The notes beneath the pieces are model-generated. The model ran no database searches and had not been told where the DNA came from. It saw nothing but the letters and a program-made list of their open reading frames with translations. Of a stretch of DNA of 64,000 nucleotides, positions 28,317 through 37,564 are shown piece by piece; the stretch's first letter is position 1, and each line of letters opens with the position of its first letter. The position numbers were made by a program, and so were the translations under genes. The stretch comes from UBA10649 sp963749905 (GTDB taxonomy: Bacteria; Actinomycetota; Actinomycetes; S36-B12). The stretch is from the NCBI GenBank assembly GCA_963749905.1, contig CAVVOF010000004.1, positions 620,001 to 684,000 of the forward strand, in the 5' to 3' direction.

Positions 28317-29174
28317 TCAGGCGTCGGGGGCGAGGGTGATGTCGAAGTCGCAGACGAGCACGCCGTCCGGGCCGGGGACGAAGTCGGCGATCAGGGACTC
28401 CTTGACCCCGAAGACCGTGTCCGAGTCCAGGTAGTCGCTGCGCCGGTCGAAGATGTGCGTCGTCAGCGGCTGGTACCCCTCCGCGGAGACCTTCGCGTGG
28501 ATGTGCGCAGCCCGCCACTCGTGCCGACCGGTGTCCCGCAGCAGCCGGCCGACCGGCCCGTCCGCGGGGATCGGGTACGGCACCGGCCGCACCGTGCGGA
28601 ACTCGTACCGCCCCTGATCGTCAGTCCGGAACCGACCACGCAGGTTGGTCGCCGGTTGCACACCCGGCTGCTGCACCGCGTAGAACCCGGTCGCCGCGTT
28701 GTGCCAGATGTCGACGACGGCGTCTGCGATCGGCGTGCCGTCCGGCGCGCGCACCACGCCCCTGACGATCGTGGGCTCGCCACCGTCGTCGTACTCGACG
28801 ATGGAGTCGCCGAACTCGCGCCACGGCGACTCCGGCACGTAGAACGGGCCAAGGATCGTCGGCTCGCTGGCGAGCGACTCCACATCCGAGTGGTTGATCA
28901 GGTCGACGAGCGACGAGAAGCCGAGGGTGTCCGACAGCAGGATGAACTCCTGGCGCACGTCATCGCACATGTGCCCGGTCGCGGTGAGGAACCGGACGCC
29001 GGCGAACCACTCCTCGTCGGTCAGCCGCACCTCCTTGGCGAACGCGTGCAGGTGTCGCACGAGGGCTTGCATGACCACTCTCAGGCGGTCGTCCGGCGTC
29101 GCCGCTAGCCGGCCGACGACCTCGTCGGTCAGTGAGTCCTCGGTCATCCGGTCCTCGGTTGTCGAGTCGTCCAT
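28317..29174 (-). CDS. intradiol dioxygenase, probably hydroxyquinol 1,2-dioxygenase
   Basis: A 285-residue Fe(III) enzyme of the catechol/hydroxyquinol 1,2-dioxygenase family. It has an N-terminal helical dimer domain, then GPFYVPESP, VVDIWHNAATGFYAVQ (iron-ligand Tyr), the second ligand Tyr in PYPIP, and HEWRAAHIHAKVSAEGY with the two ligand histidines. In this operon hydroxyquinol cleavage to maleylacetate fits best, since maleylacetate reductase and not muconate enzymes are present. ATG 29174 has AAGGAG 6 nt upstream. It is the last gene of the minus-strand run. Confidence 0.82.
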   Translation of the reverse strand: MDDSTTEDRMTEDSLTDEVVGRLAATPDDRLRVVMQALVRHLHAFAKEVRLTDEEWFAGVRFLTATGHMCDDVRQEFILLSDTLGFSSLVDLINHSDVESLASEPTILGPFYVPESPWREFGDSIVEYDDGGEPTIVRGVVRAPDGTPIADAVVDIWHNAATGFYAVQQPGVQPATNLRGRFRTDDQGRYEFRTVRPVPYPIPADGPVGRLLRDTGRHEWRAAHIHAKVSAEGYQPLTTHIFDRRSDYLDSDTVFGVKESLIADFVPGPDGVLVCDFDITLAPDA

Positions 29175-29246
29175 GGTGCTCCTTCGAGACATCGGTGGGG
29201 ACGCGGTCGGGGGGTGAGCTCGGCCCACCCCCCGACCGTCAAGCGC

Positions 29247-30593
29247 CTAGCTGAGCGGCTCGACCGTGCCGCCTGTCGGGATCTCCGGAGCCAGCGAGTT
29301 CGAGACGATGACGAGCTCCCACGGGAATTCGCCTCCGTCAGTCATCCGCCACTGACCTCCGGTGAGGGGGGTCTTCGACACGTTCGGCACCGGGCCAGCG
29401 GTCCAGTCGAGCGGGCCGACCACGGTGTCGACGCTCAGGGTGCTCAGCGCCGTCGCGACGGCCTCCTTGTCGGGGCCACCCGCCGCGATGACGGCAGCCT
29501 GCATGACCTCGAAGAGGGCCTCGGAGAAGCCGATCGGCTGCGTCCACTGCTTGCCCGTGGCATCGGTGTAGCCCTGGGCGAGTTCTGCGGCGGACTGTCC
29601 GGTCAGGCTGGACGAGAACGGGTAGTTCGGCGTCCACCACACCTCGGAGCCGAGGTTCTGGCCGATGTCACCGAGCGCCTCCATCGACGCCGGGAAGAGC
29701 AGCGCCTTGCCGATCGTGGCGATCTTCGGGGAGAAGCCCTGCTGCTTGGCCTGCGTCCAGAAGGTGGTGAAGTCGGGCGGGATCGGCACACCGGTCAGGA
29801 TCTCGTCGCCGTTCTTCTTGTACGCGGAGATCTGCGCCGAGAAGTCCTGCGTCCCGTTCGGGTACAGGCCCGGGTCGTTGATCATGTAGCCGTTCGCCGC
29901 CGTCATGTCCGGGAAGGCACCCGCCCACGCCTGGCCGTCAGGGTCGTTCGGGAACAGGCCCGCCACCTTCTTGTTGGTCTCGAGCTGGCCCCACATGTCC
30001 TGGTAGACGGCCGCGACGTCCTCGAGGCCCCAGAAGAAGTGGTAGGTGTACTTGAAGGGCACCGGGTTGGCCGGATCCTTCTGGCGTCCGAGGTAGTACG
30101 GCTGCCAGGGGGCGTCCGAGGTGATGCACGGCGTGGCGTTCGCCTCGCACTGATCCGCCACCGGGTTGGTGGTGTCAGGGGTGCCGTGCGCCATGACGAT
30201 GTCGACGCCGTCCTGGTTGATCAGCTCGCCGGCGACCTCGCCCGCACGCTTGGCGTCGGACTGCGAGTCCTTGAGCAGGATCTCGACGTTGTAGGACTGG
30301 CCACCCGCCTCGATCGGGTTCGCGGCGAACCACGCGCCCATCGTGTCGACGATCCACTGGTCCGGCTCACCGAATCCGGCCAGCGGACCGGTCAGCGGGG
30401 AGACGAAGCCGACCTTGATGGTTCCGGCCGGCTCCGCGGCCTCGCCCCCGGCCTCCGCGCTGGCGGCGGCCGAAGCAGCAGGTGCCGACGCCTCGGCGGA
30501 GCTCTCGCTGTCGAGATCTCCTCCGCAAGCGGTCAGTAGCAGGCCCGCTGCGGCAACTGCCGCAACCGCCTGCACGGAACGCGCAACCTTCAT
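29247..30593 (-). CDS. ABC transporter substrate-binding lipoprotein, branched-chain/aromatic type
   Basis: The 448-residue product starts with a lipoprotein signal (LLLTACGG, lipidated Cys near residue 24), then an Ala/Ser/Glu-rich linker and a Peripla_BP_6 (LivJ-like) domain (IKVGFVSPLTGPLAGFGEP, KLxxKDSQSD-like segment, DPDGQAWAGAF). Such proteins often bind aromatic acids or amino acids outside the membrane. No permease or ATPase gene is adjacent, so it must work with subunits encoded elsewhere. It sits between the hydroxyquinol dioxygenase and maleylacetate reductase genes, suggesting an aromatic ligand. Confidence 0.82.
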   Translation of the reverse strand: MKVARSVQAVAAVAAAGLLLTACGGDLDSESSAEASAPAASAAASAEAGGEAAEPAGTIKVGFVSPLTGPLAGFGEPDQWIVDTMGAWFAANPIEAGGQSYNVEILLKDSQSDAKRAGEVAGELINQDGVDIVMAHGTPDTTNPVADQCEANATPCITSDAPWQPYYLGRQKDPANPVPFKYTYHFFWGLEDVAAVYQDMWGQLETNKKVAGLFPNDPDGQAWAGAFPDMTAANGYMINDPGLYPNGTQDFSAQISAYKKNGDEILTGVPIPPDFTTFWTQAKQQGFSPKIATIGKALLFPASMEALGDIGQNLGSEVWWTPNYPFSSSLTGQSAAELAQGYTDATGKQWTQPIGFSEALFEVMQAAVIAAGGPDKEAVATALSTLSVDTVVGPLDWTAGPVPNVSKTPLTGGQWRMTDGGEFPWELVIVSNSLAPEIPTGGTVEPLS

Positions 30594-30750
30594 CTGCACT
30601 CCTTACGTGAGGCTTCGGGCGAAGCCACCAGTTGGCCGACGCCCACCGCGGGCGTCGGTGCGAACGGGGCAGTTGCCCGCCCTCGACTTGCTTTCTCCCA
30701 TAATCCGGCCGTTCTGTCCTGCATTGTGGGAAATCTGTGATCGTTTCGTG

Positions 30751-31839
30751 TCATACGACACCTGCGATGGGGCGCGCTCCGGCGATCGCGGCCGCGAGCA
30801 CGCCTCGAACCCCGTCGACGTCCACGGGGCGCGGGTTCAGCGGCCGGGCCTGCGCCACGATGCCCGCAGCCTCGTCGATCGAGGCGTTCTCGAACCCGAG
30901 AGCCGCGAGCGAGGTCGGGGCACCGATGCGGGTGGCCAGGTCCCAGATGCCCTGCGCGGCGTCCGTGCAGGGGATGCCCCCCGCGTTCAGCGCACGCACG
31001 ATGGCAGCCATCGCAGCCGGCGCATGCTCGGCGTTGAAGGCGGTCGCGTAGGCGATCACCGCCGAGTGGCTCGGGGCATGCGGGAGGTTGTAGGTACCAC
31101 CGAGCGTGTGGCAGATCTTGTGGTGGACGCCCATGCCCGTCGTGCCCAGGGTCCACCCCGCCAGCCAGGCGCCATAGAGCGCATCACCGCGCGCCGCCAG
31201 GTCGCCCGGGTCGTCGATGACGCGCGGCAGCCCGTCCGCCAGGGCGCGGATGCCCTCCTCGGCCTGCAGGAAGGAGATGGGCGAGACGCCCGGGGCATAG
31301 AGGCCCTCAACCAGGTGCGCGATCGCGTTCATCCCACTGGCGGCGGTGATGTCGGGTGGCAGCGACACGGTCAACTCGGGGTCGTACACCACGGTCCTCG
31401 GCAGTACCCGGATGTCGCGACCCGTGGTCTTGCGATTGCCCTCCGTGAGGCCCCAGATGCTGGTCATCTCGGAGCCCGCGTAGGTCGTCGGCACCGCGAG
31501 GATGGGCAGGCCGGTCTCCTTGGCCACCGCCTTCGCCATGCCGGTCGACGACCCCCCGCCCACGGCGATCAGGGCATCCGCCTGGACCTCGGCAGCCAGG
31601 GCACGCGCGCGTGCCGCCACTTCGACGGGCACGTGCATGACCACATCACTGAATCGCCCCACCACACGATCGCCGAGATCCGTGGCGATCCGGTCGGCGT
31701 AGGCCGCCTCGGGTCCCCCGGCGATCAGCAGCGCCCGGGAGGCGCCCAGCCGCGCCAGCTCGTCGCCGACGAGCGCGATGGCCCCGTTCTCGAAGACCAC
31801 GCGCGCGGCCGGGACGTCATGGATGAATGCGTCGACCAT
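30751..31839 (-). CDS. maleylacetate reductase (iron-ADH-like family)
   Basis: Reduces maleylacetate to 3-oxoadipate with NAD(P)H. The 362-residue protein has the nucleotide-binding GGGSSTGMAKA, the PTTYAGSEMTSIWG segment, GMNAIAHLVEGLYA and HHKICHTLGGTYNLPHA, all typical of maleylacetate reductases rather than of metal-dependent alcohol dehydrogenases. Start ATG 31839 overlaps the stop of the CoA transferase B gene by one base, so translation is coupled. A 150-bp gap follows before the binding-protein gene and could hold a separate promoter or processing site. Confidence 0.9.
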   Translation of the reverse strand: MVDAFIHDVPAARVVFENGAIALVGDELARLGASRALLIAGGPEAAYADRIATDLGDRVVGRFSDVVMHVPVEVAARARALAAEVQADALIAVGGGSSTGMAKAVAKETGLPILAVPTTYAGSEMTSIWGLTEGNRKTTGRDIRVLPRTVVYDPELTVSLPPDITAASGMNAIAHLVEGLYAPGVSPISFLQAEEGIRALADGLPRVIDDPGDLAARGDALYGAWLAGWTLGTTGMGVHHKICHTLGGTYNLPHAPSHSAVIAYATAFNAEHAPAAMAAIVRALNAGGIPCTDAAQGIWDLATRIGAPTSLAALGFENASIDEAAGIVAQARPLNPRPVDVDGVRGVLAAAIAGARPIAGVV

Positions 31840-32612
31840 CAGGCTGCCCCGCTCAACGCGCGCAGGGCCATGAGCTCCTCGATAGTGGGCGGCTCGGTGT
31901 GCAGGAGGTCGTCCGCGATTCGCAGCGGCCACCCGGTCGCGGCAATCGCCTCGTCGACCGTGCGTCCGGGATGCAGCGCGGTGAGCACGAACTCGCCGGT
32001 CTCTGCTTCCGGACGCAGGACGCCTATGTCGGTGATGACCACCGTCGGCCCGGCACCCCTCATCCCGAGATCAGCTCGGGACCGGCCGCCCTCGGCGTGC
32101 CCGACGCTGGTCCGGAAGTCCAGGCGCTCGACGAAGGCGCGCGGCGTCTGGCGCAGCATGATGAACGTCTGCTTGGCACTCGCGGCGATCTCCGGTGCGC
32201 CACCCGCACCGGGCAGGCGCACCTTGGGGTGGTCGTACTCGCCCACGACAGTCGTGTTGATGTTTCCGAATCGGTCCAACTGCGCTGCGCCGAGGAAGCC
32301 GACGTCGACGCGGCCGGCCTGCAGCCAGTAGGCGAAGATCTCCGGTACCGACACCACGCAGTCGGCCGTGTCTGCCAGTTCGCCGTCGCCGATCGACAGT
32401 GGGGGGCGCGTCGGCTTGGCGCCGATCGTGCCCGACTCGTAGATGAGCACGGCGTGCGGAGCGTGCGTGTGCCGGGCGAGGTTGGCTGCGGTGCTCGGCA
32501 TGCCGATGCCCACGAAGCACACCAGCCCGTCGCGCAGCTCCCGAGCCGCGACGACGGTCATCATCTCGTCGGTCGTGGCCGGCGCTGCCGGGGTGTCCAC
32601 CACGGAGGTCAT
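31839..32612 (-). CDS. 3-oxoadipate CoA-transferase-like, subunit B
   Basis: Beta subunit of a heterodimeric family I CoA transferase that would load CoA onto 3-oxoadipate from succinyl-CoA. YESGTIGAKP holds the likely catalytic glutamate, and GAAQLDRFGNINTTVVG and LPGAGGAPEIAASAKQ are family segments. The glutaconate/3-oxoadipate branch is indicated by the length (257 residues) and by pathway neighbours. It overlaps subunit A by four bases. Confidence 0.82.
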   Translation of the reverse strand: MTSVVDTPAAPATTDEMMTVVAARELRDGLVCFVGIGMPSTAANLARHTHAPHAVLIYESGTIGAKPTRPPLSIGDGELADTADCVVSVPEIFAYWLQAGRVDVGFLGAAQLDRFGNINTTVVGEYDHPKVRLPGAGGAPEIAASAKQTFIMLRQTPRAFVERLDFRTSVGHAEGGRSRADLGMRGAGPTVVITDIGVLRPEAETGEFVLTALHPGRTVDEAIAATGWPLRIADDLLHTEPPTIEELMALRALSGAA

Positions 32613-33463
32613 GCCGTCACCAGCTCCCGGTCCACGAGGGCGAGATGCTCACTGAAGTCGGATGTCTCCAGGATGTGCGCCCGGATCCAGGCGGTGAAGG
32701 CGTCGCGGTCGCGACCGACGGACTCCCACGCCCGATAGAAGGCGTTGTCTCGCTCGTAGTAGCCGTGTGCGTACGACGGGTGCGCGCCTCGGGGCACCAC
32801 GGCGATCGCCGAGACGACCCACGACGGGAGCGTGACCGTCACGCGCGGATCCAGCTCGTCGACGACCTCCTCCACCGTCACGATGGAGCGGGTCGACGCG
32901 AGCACGACCTCCTTCTGCACGCCCTGGATCCCCCAGAGCCCGACATTGCCGTTCCGGTCGGCCTGCTGTGCGTGGATGATGCCGACATCCGGGCGCATCG
33001 CGGGGACGGCCGTGAGCTGCTCCCCGGTGAACGGGCAGGTGATGGTGGCGATGGTGTCGGTGTGGTTCGGCAGGTCGGTGCCGACGTAGCCGCGCAGCAC
33101 CCCGAAGGGCAGTCCACTGGCCCCGGCCACATAGCGTGCGGCCATGCCCGCATGGCTGTGCTCCTCGATCTCGAGGTGATGCGGCCAGTCCTGCTCGATG
33201 GCCTCGCGGAAGCGATGGAGCGAGCCCACGCCCGGATTGCCGCCCCAGGAGAAGACGAGCTTGCGCGCGCAGCCTGCGCCGATGAGCTGGTCGTAGATGA
33301 CGTCAGGTGTCATGCGGACGATGGTGAGGTCGCGACGCTCCTGTCGGATCAACTCGTGACCGGCGGCGAACGGGATCAGATGGGTGAACCCCTCCAGCGC
33401 CACCGTGTCGCCGTCGGACACCAGGTCCGCAACGGCTCCAGCAAGGGTGGTGAACTCCGCCAT
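32609..33463 (-). CDS. 3-oxoadipate CoA-transferase-like, subunit A
   Basis: Alpha subunit of the same enzyme. The 284-residue protein shows FTHLIPFAAGHELIRQ, the CoA-site CARKLVFSWGGNPGVGS and the hydrophobic ADRNGNVGLWGIQG. ATG 33463 lies 1 bp after the aldehyde dehydrogenase stop codon; a longer frame into that gene is not needed. Together with subunit B it feeds the thiolase encoded at 40671-41861. Confidence 0.82.
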   Translation of the reverse strand: MAEFTTLAGAVADLVSDGDTVALEGFTHLIPFAAGHELIRQERRDLTIVRMTPDVIYDQLIGAGCARKLVFSWGGNPGVGSLHRFREAIEQDWPHHLEIEEHSHAGMAARYVAGASGLPFGVLRGYVGTDLPNHTDTIATITCPFTGEQLTAVPAMRPDVGIIHAQQADRNGNVGLWGIQGVQKEVVLASTRSIVTVEEVVDELDPRVTVTLPSWVVSAIAVVPRGAHPSYAHGYYERDNAFYRAWESVGRDRDAFTAWIRAHILETSDFSEHLALVDRELVTA

Positions 33464-33464
33464 C

Positions 33465-34931
33465 TCAGCCTCGTGGGTAGAACGGCGGGAGGTTGGCATC
33501 GACGTTCACCCAGATGGCCTTGGGCTCGGTGTACTCGCGCATGGCCTCGAAACCCATCTCCCGGCCGTAGCCGGACACCCCGACGCCGCCGAACGGCGAA
33601 CCCGGGTTCACGCGCTTGTACGAGTTGATCCACACCATGCCCGCGCGCAAGTCGCGCGCCACCTTGTGGGCGCGGCTGAGGTTGTTGGTCCACAGTCCGC
33701 CGCCGAGGCCGTAGTCGACGGAGTTCGCGATCTGCAGCGCTTCCTCGTCGGTGCGGAAGGTGTGCACCGTCATGAACGGCCCGAAGACCTCCTCGCAGGC
33801 CACCCGAGCGGACGGATCGACCGCGACGACGGTCGGCTCGATGTAGCAGCCATCGGCGAGGGCCGGGTCGTCAGGCGCCTTGCCACCGGTGAGGATGGTG
33901 CCGCCCTCCGCCTTCGCCACGTCGATGAACGACAGGACCCGATCGCGGTGCAACGCGGACGTCAGCGGACCCATCTCGGTCGTCGGGTCCTTCGGGTCGC
34001 CCACCTTGATGCTCGCGGCGAGTGCGGTGAACCGCTCCAGGAACTCGTCGGCGACGGATTCGTGGATGATCAGCCGGGAGGCAGCGATGCACGCCTGCCC
34101 CTGGTTGTGGAAGATGCCGAACGCCGTGCCGCCGACGGCGGCGGGGATGTTCGCGTCCTCGAAGACGATGTTGGCGCCCTTCCCACCGAGCTCGAGGTGT
34201 ACCTGCTTGAGGGTGTCGGCCGCGCTGCGCGCCACGCCCTTGCCCACCGCCGTGCTCCCCGTGAAAGACACCTTGGCGATTCCGGGATGCCCCACGATGC
34301 GCTGGCCAGCAGTGGCGCCGTAGCCGGGGACGATGTTGACCACTCCGGCGGGGAAGCCGACCTCGGCCATCAGCTCAGCAACCCGGAGCGCGCTCATCGG
34401 CGTGATCTCCGCCGGCTTCATGACGACCGTGTTGCCGGCAGCGAGCGCCGGCGCCATCTTCCAGCTGCAGAACATGAGGGGGAAGTTCCACGGGACGATC
34501 TGTCCGACGACGCCGAGTGGCTGCGGGATCACGTAGTCGAGGAACCCGGCTTCGACCGGCACGACCGAGCCCTGGAACTTGTCGGCCATGCCGCCGAAGT
34601 ACCGGAAGGTGGCGGCTGTGCGCGGGACGTCGAGGTTGCGGGTGTCCCGGAGCGGGTGGCCGGTGTCGCGGGTCTCGAGGAGAGCGAGGTTCTCCGCATC
34701 CGCCTCGATGGCGTCGGCCAGCCGGAGGAGGAGCCGGCCACGGTCGGCAGCCGCCATGCGCTCCCACGCCGGCGCCGCGGCTCGGGCGGCCGTGACCGCC
34801 CGGTCGACGTCGGCCTCCTTCGCCTCGGCCACCTGGGCGAGGAGCGACCCGTCATGGGGGTCGAGGACATCGATCGTCGCGCCGTCGACGGCGTCGACGA
34901 ACTCGCCGTCGATGAACAGCCTGGTCTGCAT
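33465..34931 (-). CDS. aldehyde dehydrogenase, probably 4-hydroxymuconic semialdehyde dehydrogenase
   Basis: NAD(P)-dependent oxidation of the ring-cleavage aldehyde to maleylacetate is the step needed between the hydroquinone dioxygenase and maleylacetate reductase. The 488-residue protein has VPWNFPLMF, KPAEITPMSALR, FTGSTAVGK, the catalytic Glu in HLELGGKG, and the catalytic Cys in NQGQACIAAS. Start ATG 34931 has AAGGA 6 nt upstream; ATG 34937 is an alternative. Specificity is inferred from operon position (compare HapE/PnpE). Confidence 0.87.
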   Translation of the reverse strand: MQTRLFIDGEFVDAVDGATIDVLDPHDGSLLAQVAEAKEADVDRAVTAARAAAPAWERMAAADRGRLLLRLADAIEADAENLALLETRDTGHPLRDTRNLDVPRTAATFRYFGGMADKFQGSVVPVEAGFLDYVIPQPLGVVGQIVPWNFPLMFCSWKMAPALAAGNTVVMKPAEITPMSALRVAELMAEVGFPAGVVNIVPGYGATAGQRIVGHPGIAKVSFTGSTAVGKGVARSAADTLKQVHLELGGKGANIVFEDANIPAAVGGTAFGIFHNQGQACIAASRLIIHESVADEFLERFTALAASIKVGDPKDPTTEMGPLTSALHRDRVLSFIDVAKAEGGTILTGGKAPDDPALADGCYIEPTVVAVDPSARVACEEVFGPFMTVHTFRTDEEALQIANSVDYGLGGGLWTNNLSRAHKVARDLRAGMVWINSYKRVNPGSPFGGVGVSGYGREMGFEAMREYTEPKAIWVNVDANLPPFYPRG

Positions 34932-35012
34932 GAACATCCTTCGGAGCCGGGAGCGGGGCAGTCGGCGTCCCGGTCGGTCGACGCAGGGAGCCGCCGACCG
35001 ACCGGGTAGCGA

Positions 35013-35999
35013 CTAGAACTCGACGGGGTACGTGGGCGCCTGGCCGCTGGCGATCAGCTCGGGCACCTTGCTCGAGTTGTTCTCCCACACGAGCAGCATC
35101 GAGCGCTTGGGCGAGTACCCCTGATGGCGGATGTCCGCAGGCATGGCGCACACGTCGCCGGCCTTCATGAGGACCCGCGAGCGGATCGCGCCGGTGTCGC
35201 GGTCCTCGACATCCCAGTGGATCTGGTCGCTGAGCTGGACGAACCACTCCACGCGGTCGTTGCCGTGGATGATCGGAAGGATGTACTCCTCCGTCGTCGG
35301 GCAGAACAGCGAGTCCTTGCAGGCGCTCACGACGGACGGGTTCCACGTCACGTCGGATCGGGACAGGTACGCGAAGAGGTTGAAGGCAACGACCTCGCCC
35401 TCGAAGCCGGGCTCGGCCTCCACGACCGGCTCCGTCTGGTCGACGTCGAGGAAGTGCCGGTTCACCGGGAAGCCGGACTCATCGCTGCGCAGGGCCTCGT
35501 CGCCCGGGACGTTGACCATGCGGCGGGCGGCGACGCGACGACGGGTGACCGCCCTGTTGTTGTCGCCGTTCTTGATCCCCCACGCAGCGCCCGTCTCGTG
35601 CGGCGAGGCGAAGGGGTCGAAGGTCTCGTTGGTCCAGTCGTCGAGCATGGACTTGAAGGTCTCGCGGATCAGCGGAGTCTCGTGGTTCTCGCTGTAGTCG
35701 AGCTCGGCCTTGCGGTACGAGTCGTTGTAGCGGCCGGCGAAGATGTCGACGGTGCCGTAGTGGTTCACGGTGCCGAAGACCCCGTCGAAGTTGACGATGC
35801 CGTAGAAGAAGTCCCACGCCACGTCACGCTGCAGTGCACGAAGGAAGGCGTCGACGCTCATGACATGGTGGCCGGTCGGCCAGGTGATGTAGACGAAGTA
35901 CTCGTCGCGGCGGAACTCGAACTCGCCGAGCGAAAACTCGTGGTAGCCCTCAGCGTTGGCGGCGTCGGACTTGGCGACGGTGATGTCGGTGACGGTCAT
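35013..35999 (-). CDS. hydroquinone 1,2-dioxygenase large subunit (PnpD/HapD type)
   Basis: Catalytic subunit of the two-component Fe(II) dioxygenase that opens hydroquinone to 4-hydroxymuconic semialdehyde. The 328-residue protein contains IHGNDRVEW and IRHQGYS. Residues H245, N247, E251 and H292 have exactly the spacing (2, 4, 41) of the iron ligands reported for PnpCD (His256, Asn258, Glu262, His303). Segments such as DEYFVYITWPTGHH and FNLFAYLSRSDVTWNPSV also match what I recall of that family. The small subunit gene lies 17 bp upstream. Confidence 0.88.
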   Translation of the reverse strand: MTVTDITVAKSDAANAEGYHEFSLGEFEFRRDEYFVYITWPTGHHVMSVDAFLRALQRDVAWDFFYGIVNFDGVFGTVNHYGTVDIFAGRYNDSYRKAELDYSENHETPLIRETFKSMLDDWTNETFDPFASPHETGAAWGIKNGDNNRAVTRRRVAARRMVNVPGDEALRSDESGFPVNRHFLDVDQTEPVVEAEPGFEGEVVAFNLFAYLSRSDVTWNPSVVSACKDSLFCPTTEEYILPIIHGNDRVEWFVQLSDQIHWDVEDRDTGAIRSRVLMKAGDVCAMPADIRHQGYSPKRSMLLVWENNSSKVPELIASGQAPTYPVEF

Positions 36000-36016
36000 G
36001 TTGGTCTCCTGTCCGA

Positions 36017-36547
36017 TCAGGCGGTCTGGCAGATCTCGGCCCAGCGGTACTGGGTATCGGGACCGGCAATGGTCTGCATCATCAGCACGCTCGGGTGCTC
36101 GGCGACGAAGCGGTAGGCGGCGCCCGTGGGAAGGAGCGCCTGATGGCCGCGCTTGAGGAAGATGCGGCCCATCCGGGCTCCTTCCGGCTCACCCTCGAGG
36201 GCGATGGAACCGGCGGCGTCCTCCGGCAGCGGCGAGGCGCCCAGCTTGACGAGCTCGACGGTCACCTCGCCGTCCATGCACACTGCGAACTCGTCGTGCG
36301 CGGCGGTCCGCCACGGGGACGTCCCCTCGGCGCGCACCGCCTCGAGCACGTACTCGAAGTTCTTGGCCACCGCTACCTTCTCCCATGGCTTGCTCATCGC
36401 GGCGACCTCGAAGATGTTGGAGAACGCGTAGTGCCGGGCGTCGTCGTTGATGAGTTCGACGCCACCCTTGTCGTACGAGTCCAATGACCCGAAGACGGTG
36501 GTGTAGGAGGAGTGCTCGACGCCCCCACCCTTGGTCGGATTTCCCAT
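36017..36547 (-). CDS. hydroquinone 1,2-dioxygenase small subunit (PnpC/HapC type)
   Basis: Partner of the large subunit; it has a cupin-like fold in the known enzymes. The 176-residue length fits, and the segment AAHDEFAVCMDGEVTVELV followed by GHQALLPTGAAYRF shows the two cupin-type motifs. It is the first gene of the minus-strand catabolic run. ATG 36547 follows a GGAGG site 7 nt upstream, and the operator region for the IclR regulator begins 15 bp upstream. Confidence 0.85.
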   Translation of the reverse strand: MGNPTKGGGVEHSSYTTVFGSLDSYDKGGVELINDDARHYAFSNIFEVAAMSKPWEKVAVAKNFEYVLEAVRAEGTSPWRTAAHDEFAVCMDGEVTVELVKLGASPLPEDAAGSIALEGEPEGARMGRIFLKRGHQALLPTGAAYRFVAEHPSVLMMQTIAGPDTQYRWAEICQTA

Positions 36548-36561
36548 GCTCAGGCCTCCGG

Positions 36562-36597
36562 TGTTCGCTTTACGAACATAAGTTCGCTGTCAGAACA
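36562..36597. promoter_or_regulatory. candidate operator pair for the IclR regulator
   Basis: Two inverted repeats lie side by side in the gap between the divergent dioxygenase operon and the iclR-type gene: TGTTCGCTTTACGAACA (36562-36578, perfect 6-bp arms) and GTTCGCTGTCAGAAC (36582-36596). Placement directly before the first catabolic gene suits pathway-specific control. A closely related sequence occurs at 39227-39250. Confidence 0.65.
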
Positions 36598-36687
36598 CAT
36601 CGTGGTATCCCGACCGGCGTCCGTCAAGGGGTTCTGGCAAATCGTTGTACGCATGTCGCGCATATGTTCGGTATGCGCACTCGCTGC

Positions 36688-36693
36688 TAGGCT
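36688..36693 (+). promoter_or_regulatory. putative -10 box of the iclR-type gene
   Basis: TAGGCT ends 6 nt before the ATG at 36700, so the transcript is probably leaderless. The candidate operators lie about 90-125 bp upstream of this box. Confidence 0.5.
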
Positions 36694-36699
36694 GCCGCC

Positions 36700-37479
36700 A
36701 TGTCCAACGAGGACCGGCCCCCGGAGTTCGTGCAGTCCCTCGAGCGTGGTCTCGCCGTGATCCGTGCCTTCTCCCACGACCGTCCGCGGATGACCCTGTC
36801 GGACGTTGCGCGGGAGACCGGCATGACCCGGGCCGCGGCTCGACGCTTCCTCATCACCCTCGAGCACCTCGGGTACGTCTCCTCGGACGGCCGGATGTTC
36901 GCCCTGCGCCCGAGCGTCCTCCAGCTCGGCTACGCCTACCTGTCGTCGTTCTCTCTGGCGGAGATCGCGCAGGACCACCTGGAGGAGACCGCGGAGAAGC
37001 TGCACGAATCGTGCTCGGCGTCCGTGCTCGATGGTCCCGACATCGTGTACGTCGCGCGCGCCTCGACGAACCGGATCATGACGATCGGGCTGTCGGTCGG
37101 CACCCGGCTGCCGGCGTACTGCACGTCGATGGGCCGAGTGCTGCTGGCCGCGCTCGAGCAGGACCAGCTCGAGGAGTACCTGGCGCACGCCGATCTGCGC
37201 GCCCGCACCGGGCACACCATCACCGACCCGGATCAGCTCCGTCGCGAGCTCGACAAGGTGCGAGCTCAGGGCTGGTGCCTGCTCGACCAGGAGTTGGAGG
37301 ACGGGGTGCGCTCCGTGGCCGTGCCGATCCGCGACGGCAGCGGGCGAACGGTGGCGGCCATCAACACGTCCGCCCATGCCACGCGAGTGACGCTTGCCAC
37401 GCTGCGCGAGTCCTTCCTGCCGCGGCTGCGGGAGTGCAGCGTGCTGATCAACCAGGATCTCGCCAGCCGCCAGTACTGA
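36700..37479 (+). CDS. IclR-family regulator of the hydroquinone pathway
   Basis: The 259-residue protein has an N-terminal winged helix (about 12-75; LSDVARETGMTRAAARRFL is the recognition region) and a C-terminal effector domain (SVGTRLPAYCTSMGRVLLA, GWCLLDQELEDGVRSVAVPI). The closest known relatives by motif are PcaR/CatR/PobR-type IclR regulators of aromatic catabolism, which act as activators or repressors with pathway intermediates as ligands. Divergent position and the shared operator region support control of the neighbouring operon and of its own gene. Confidence 0.88.
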   Translation: MSNEDRPPEFVQSLERGLAVIRAFSHDRPRMTLSDVARETGMTRAAARRFLITLEHLGYVSSDGRMFALRPSVLQLGYAYLSSFSLAEIAQDHLEETAEKLHESCSASVLDGPDIVYVARASTNRIMTIGLSVGTRLPAYCTSMGRVLLAALEQDQLEEYLAHADLRARTGHTITDPDQLRRELDKVRAQGWCLLDQELEDGVRSVAVPIRDGSGRTVAAINTSAHATRVTLATLRESFLPRLRECSVLINQDLASRQY

Positions 37480-37500
37480 CGCTTCTCGTTGGATGCCTTT

Positions 37501-37564
37501 CGTTGAGTGCGGAGTTGTTGCGGGGTTTCACGTCCTAGAACGCGCAACAACCCCGCACTCAACA
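37501..37564. repeat. 64-bp palindromic element, family B copy 1
   Basis: Inverted arms begin CGTTGAGTGCGG and end CCGCACTCAAC, about 21 bp each with one mismatch, around a non-paired centre. The stop codon of the minus-strand DUF559-type gene (37559-37561) lies inside the element. Copies of the same 64-bp length lie at 38565 and 53873. Confidence 0.92.

Noticed and set aside
30343..32331. 662-codon plus-strand frame opposite the maleylacetate reductase region
   Set aside because: Antisense to three well-supported genes and without any recognisable domain.
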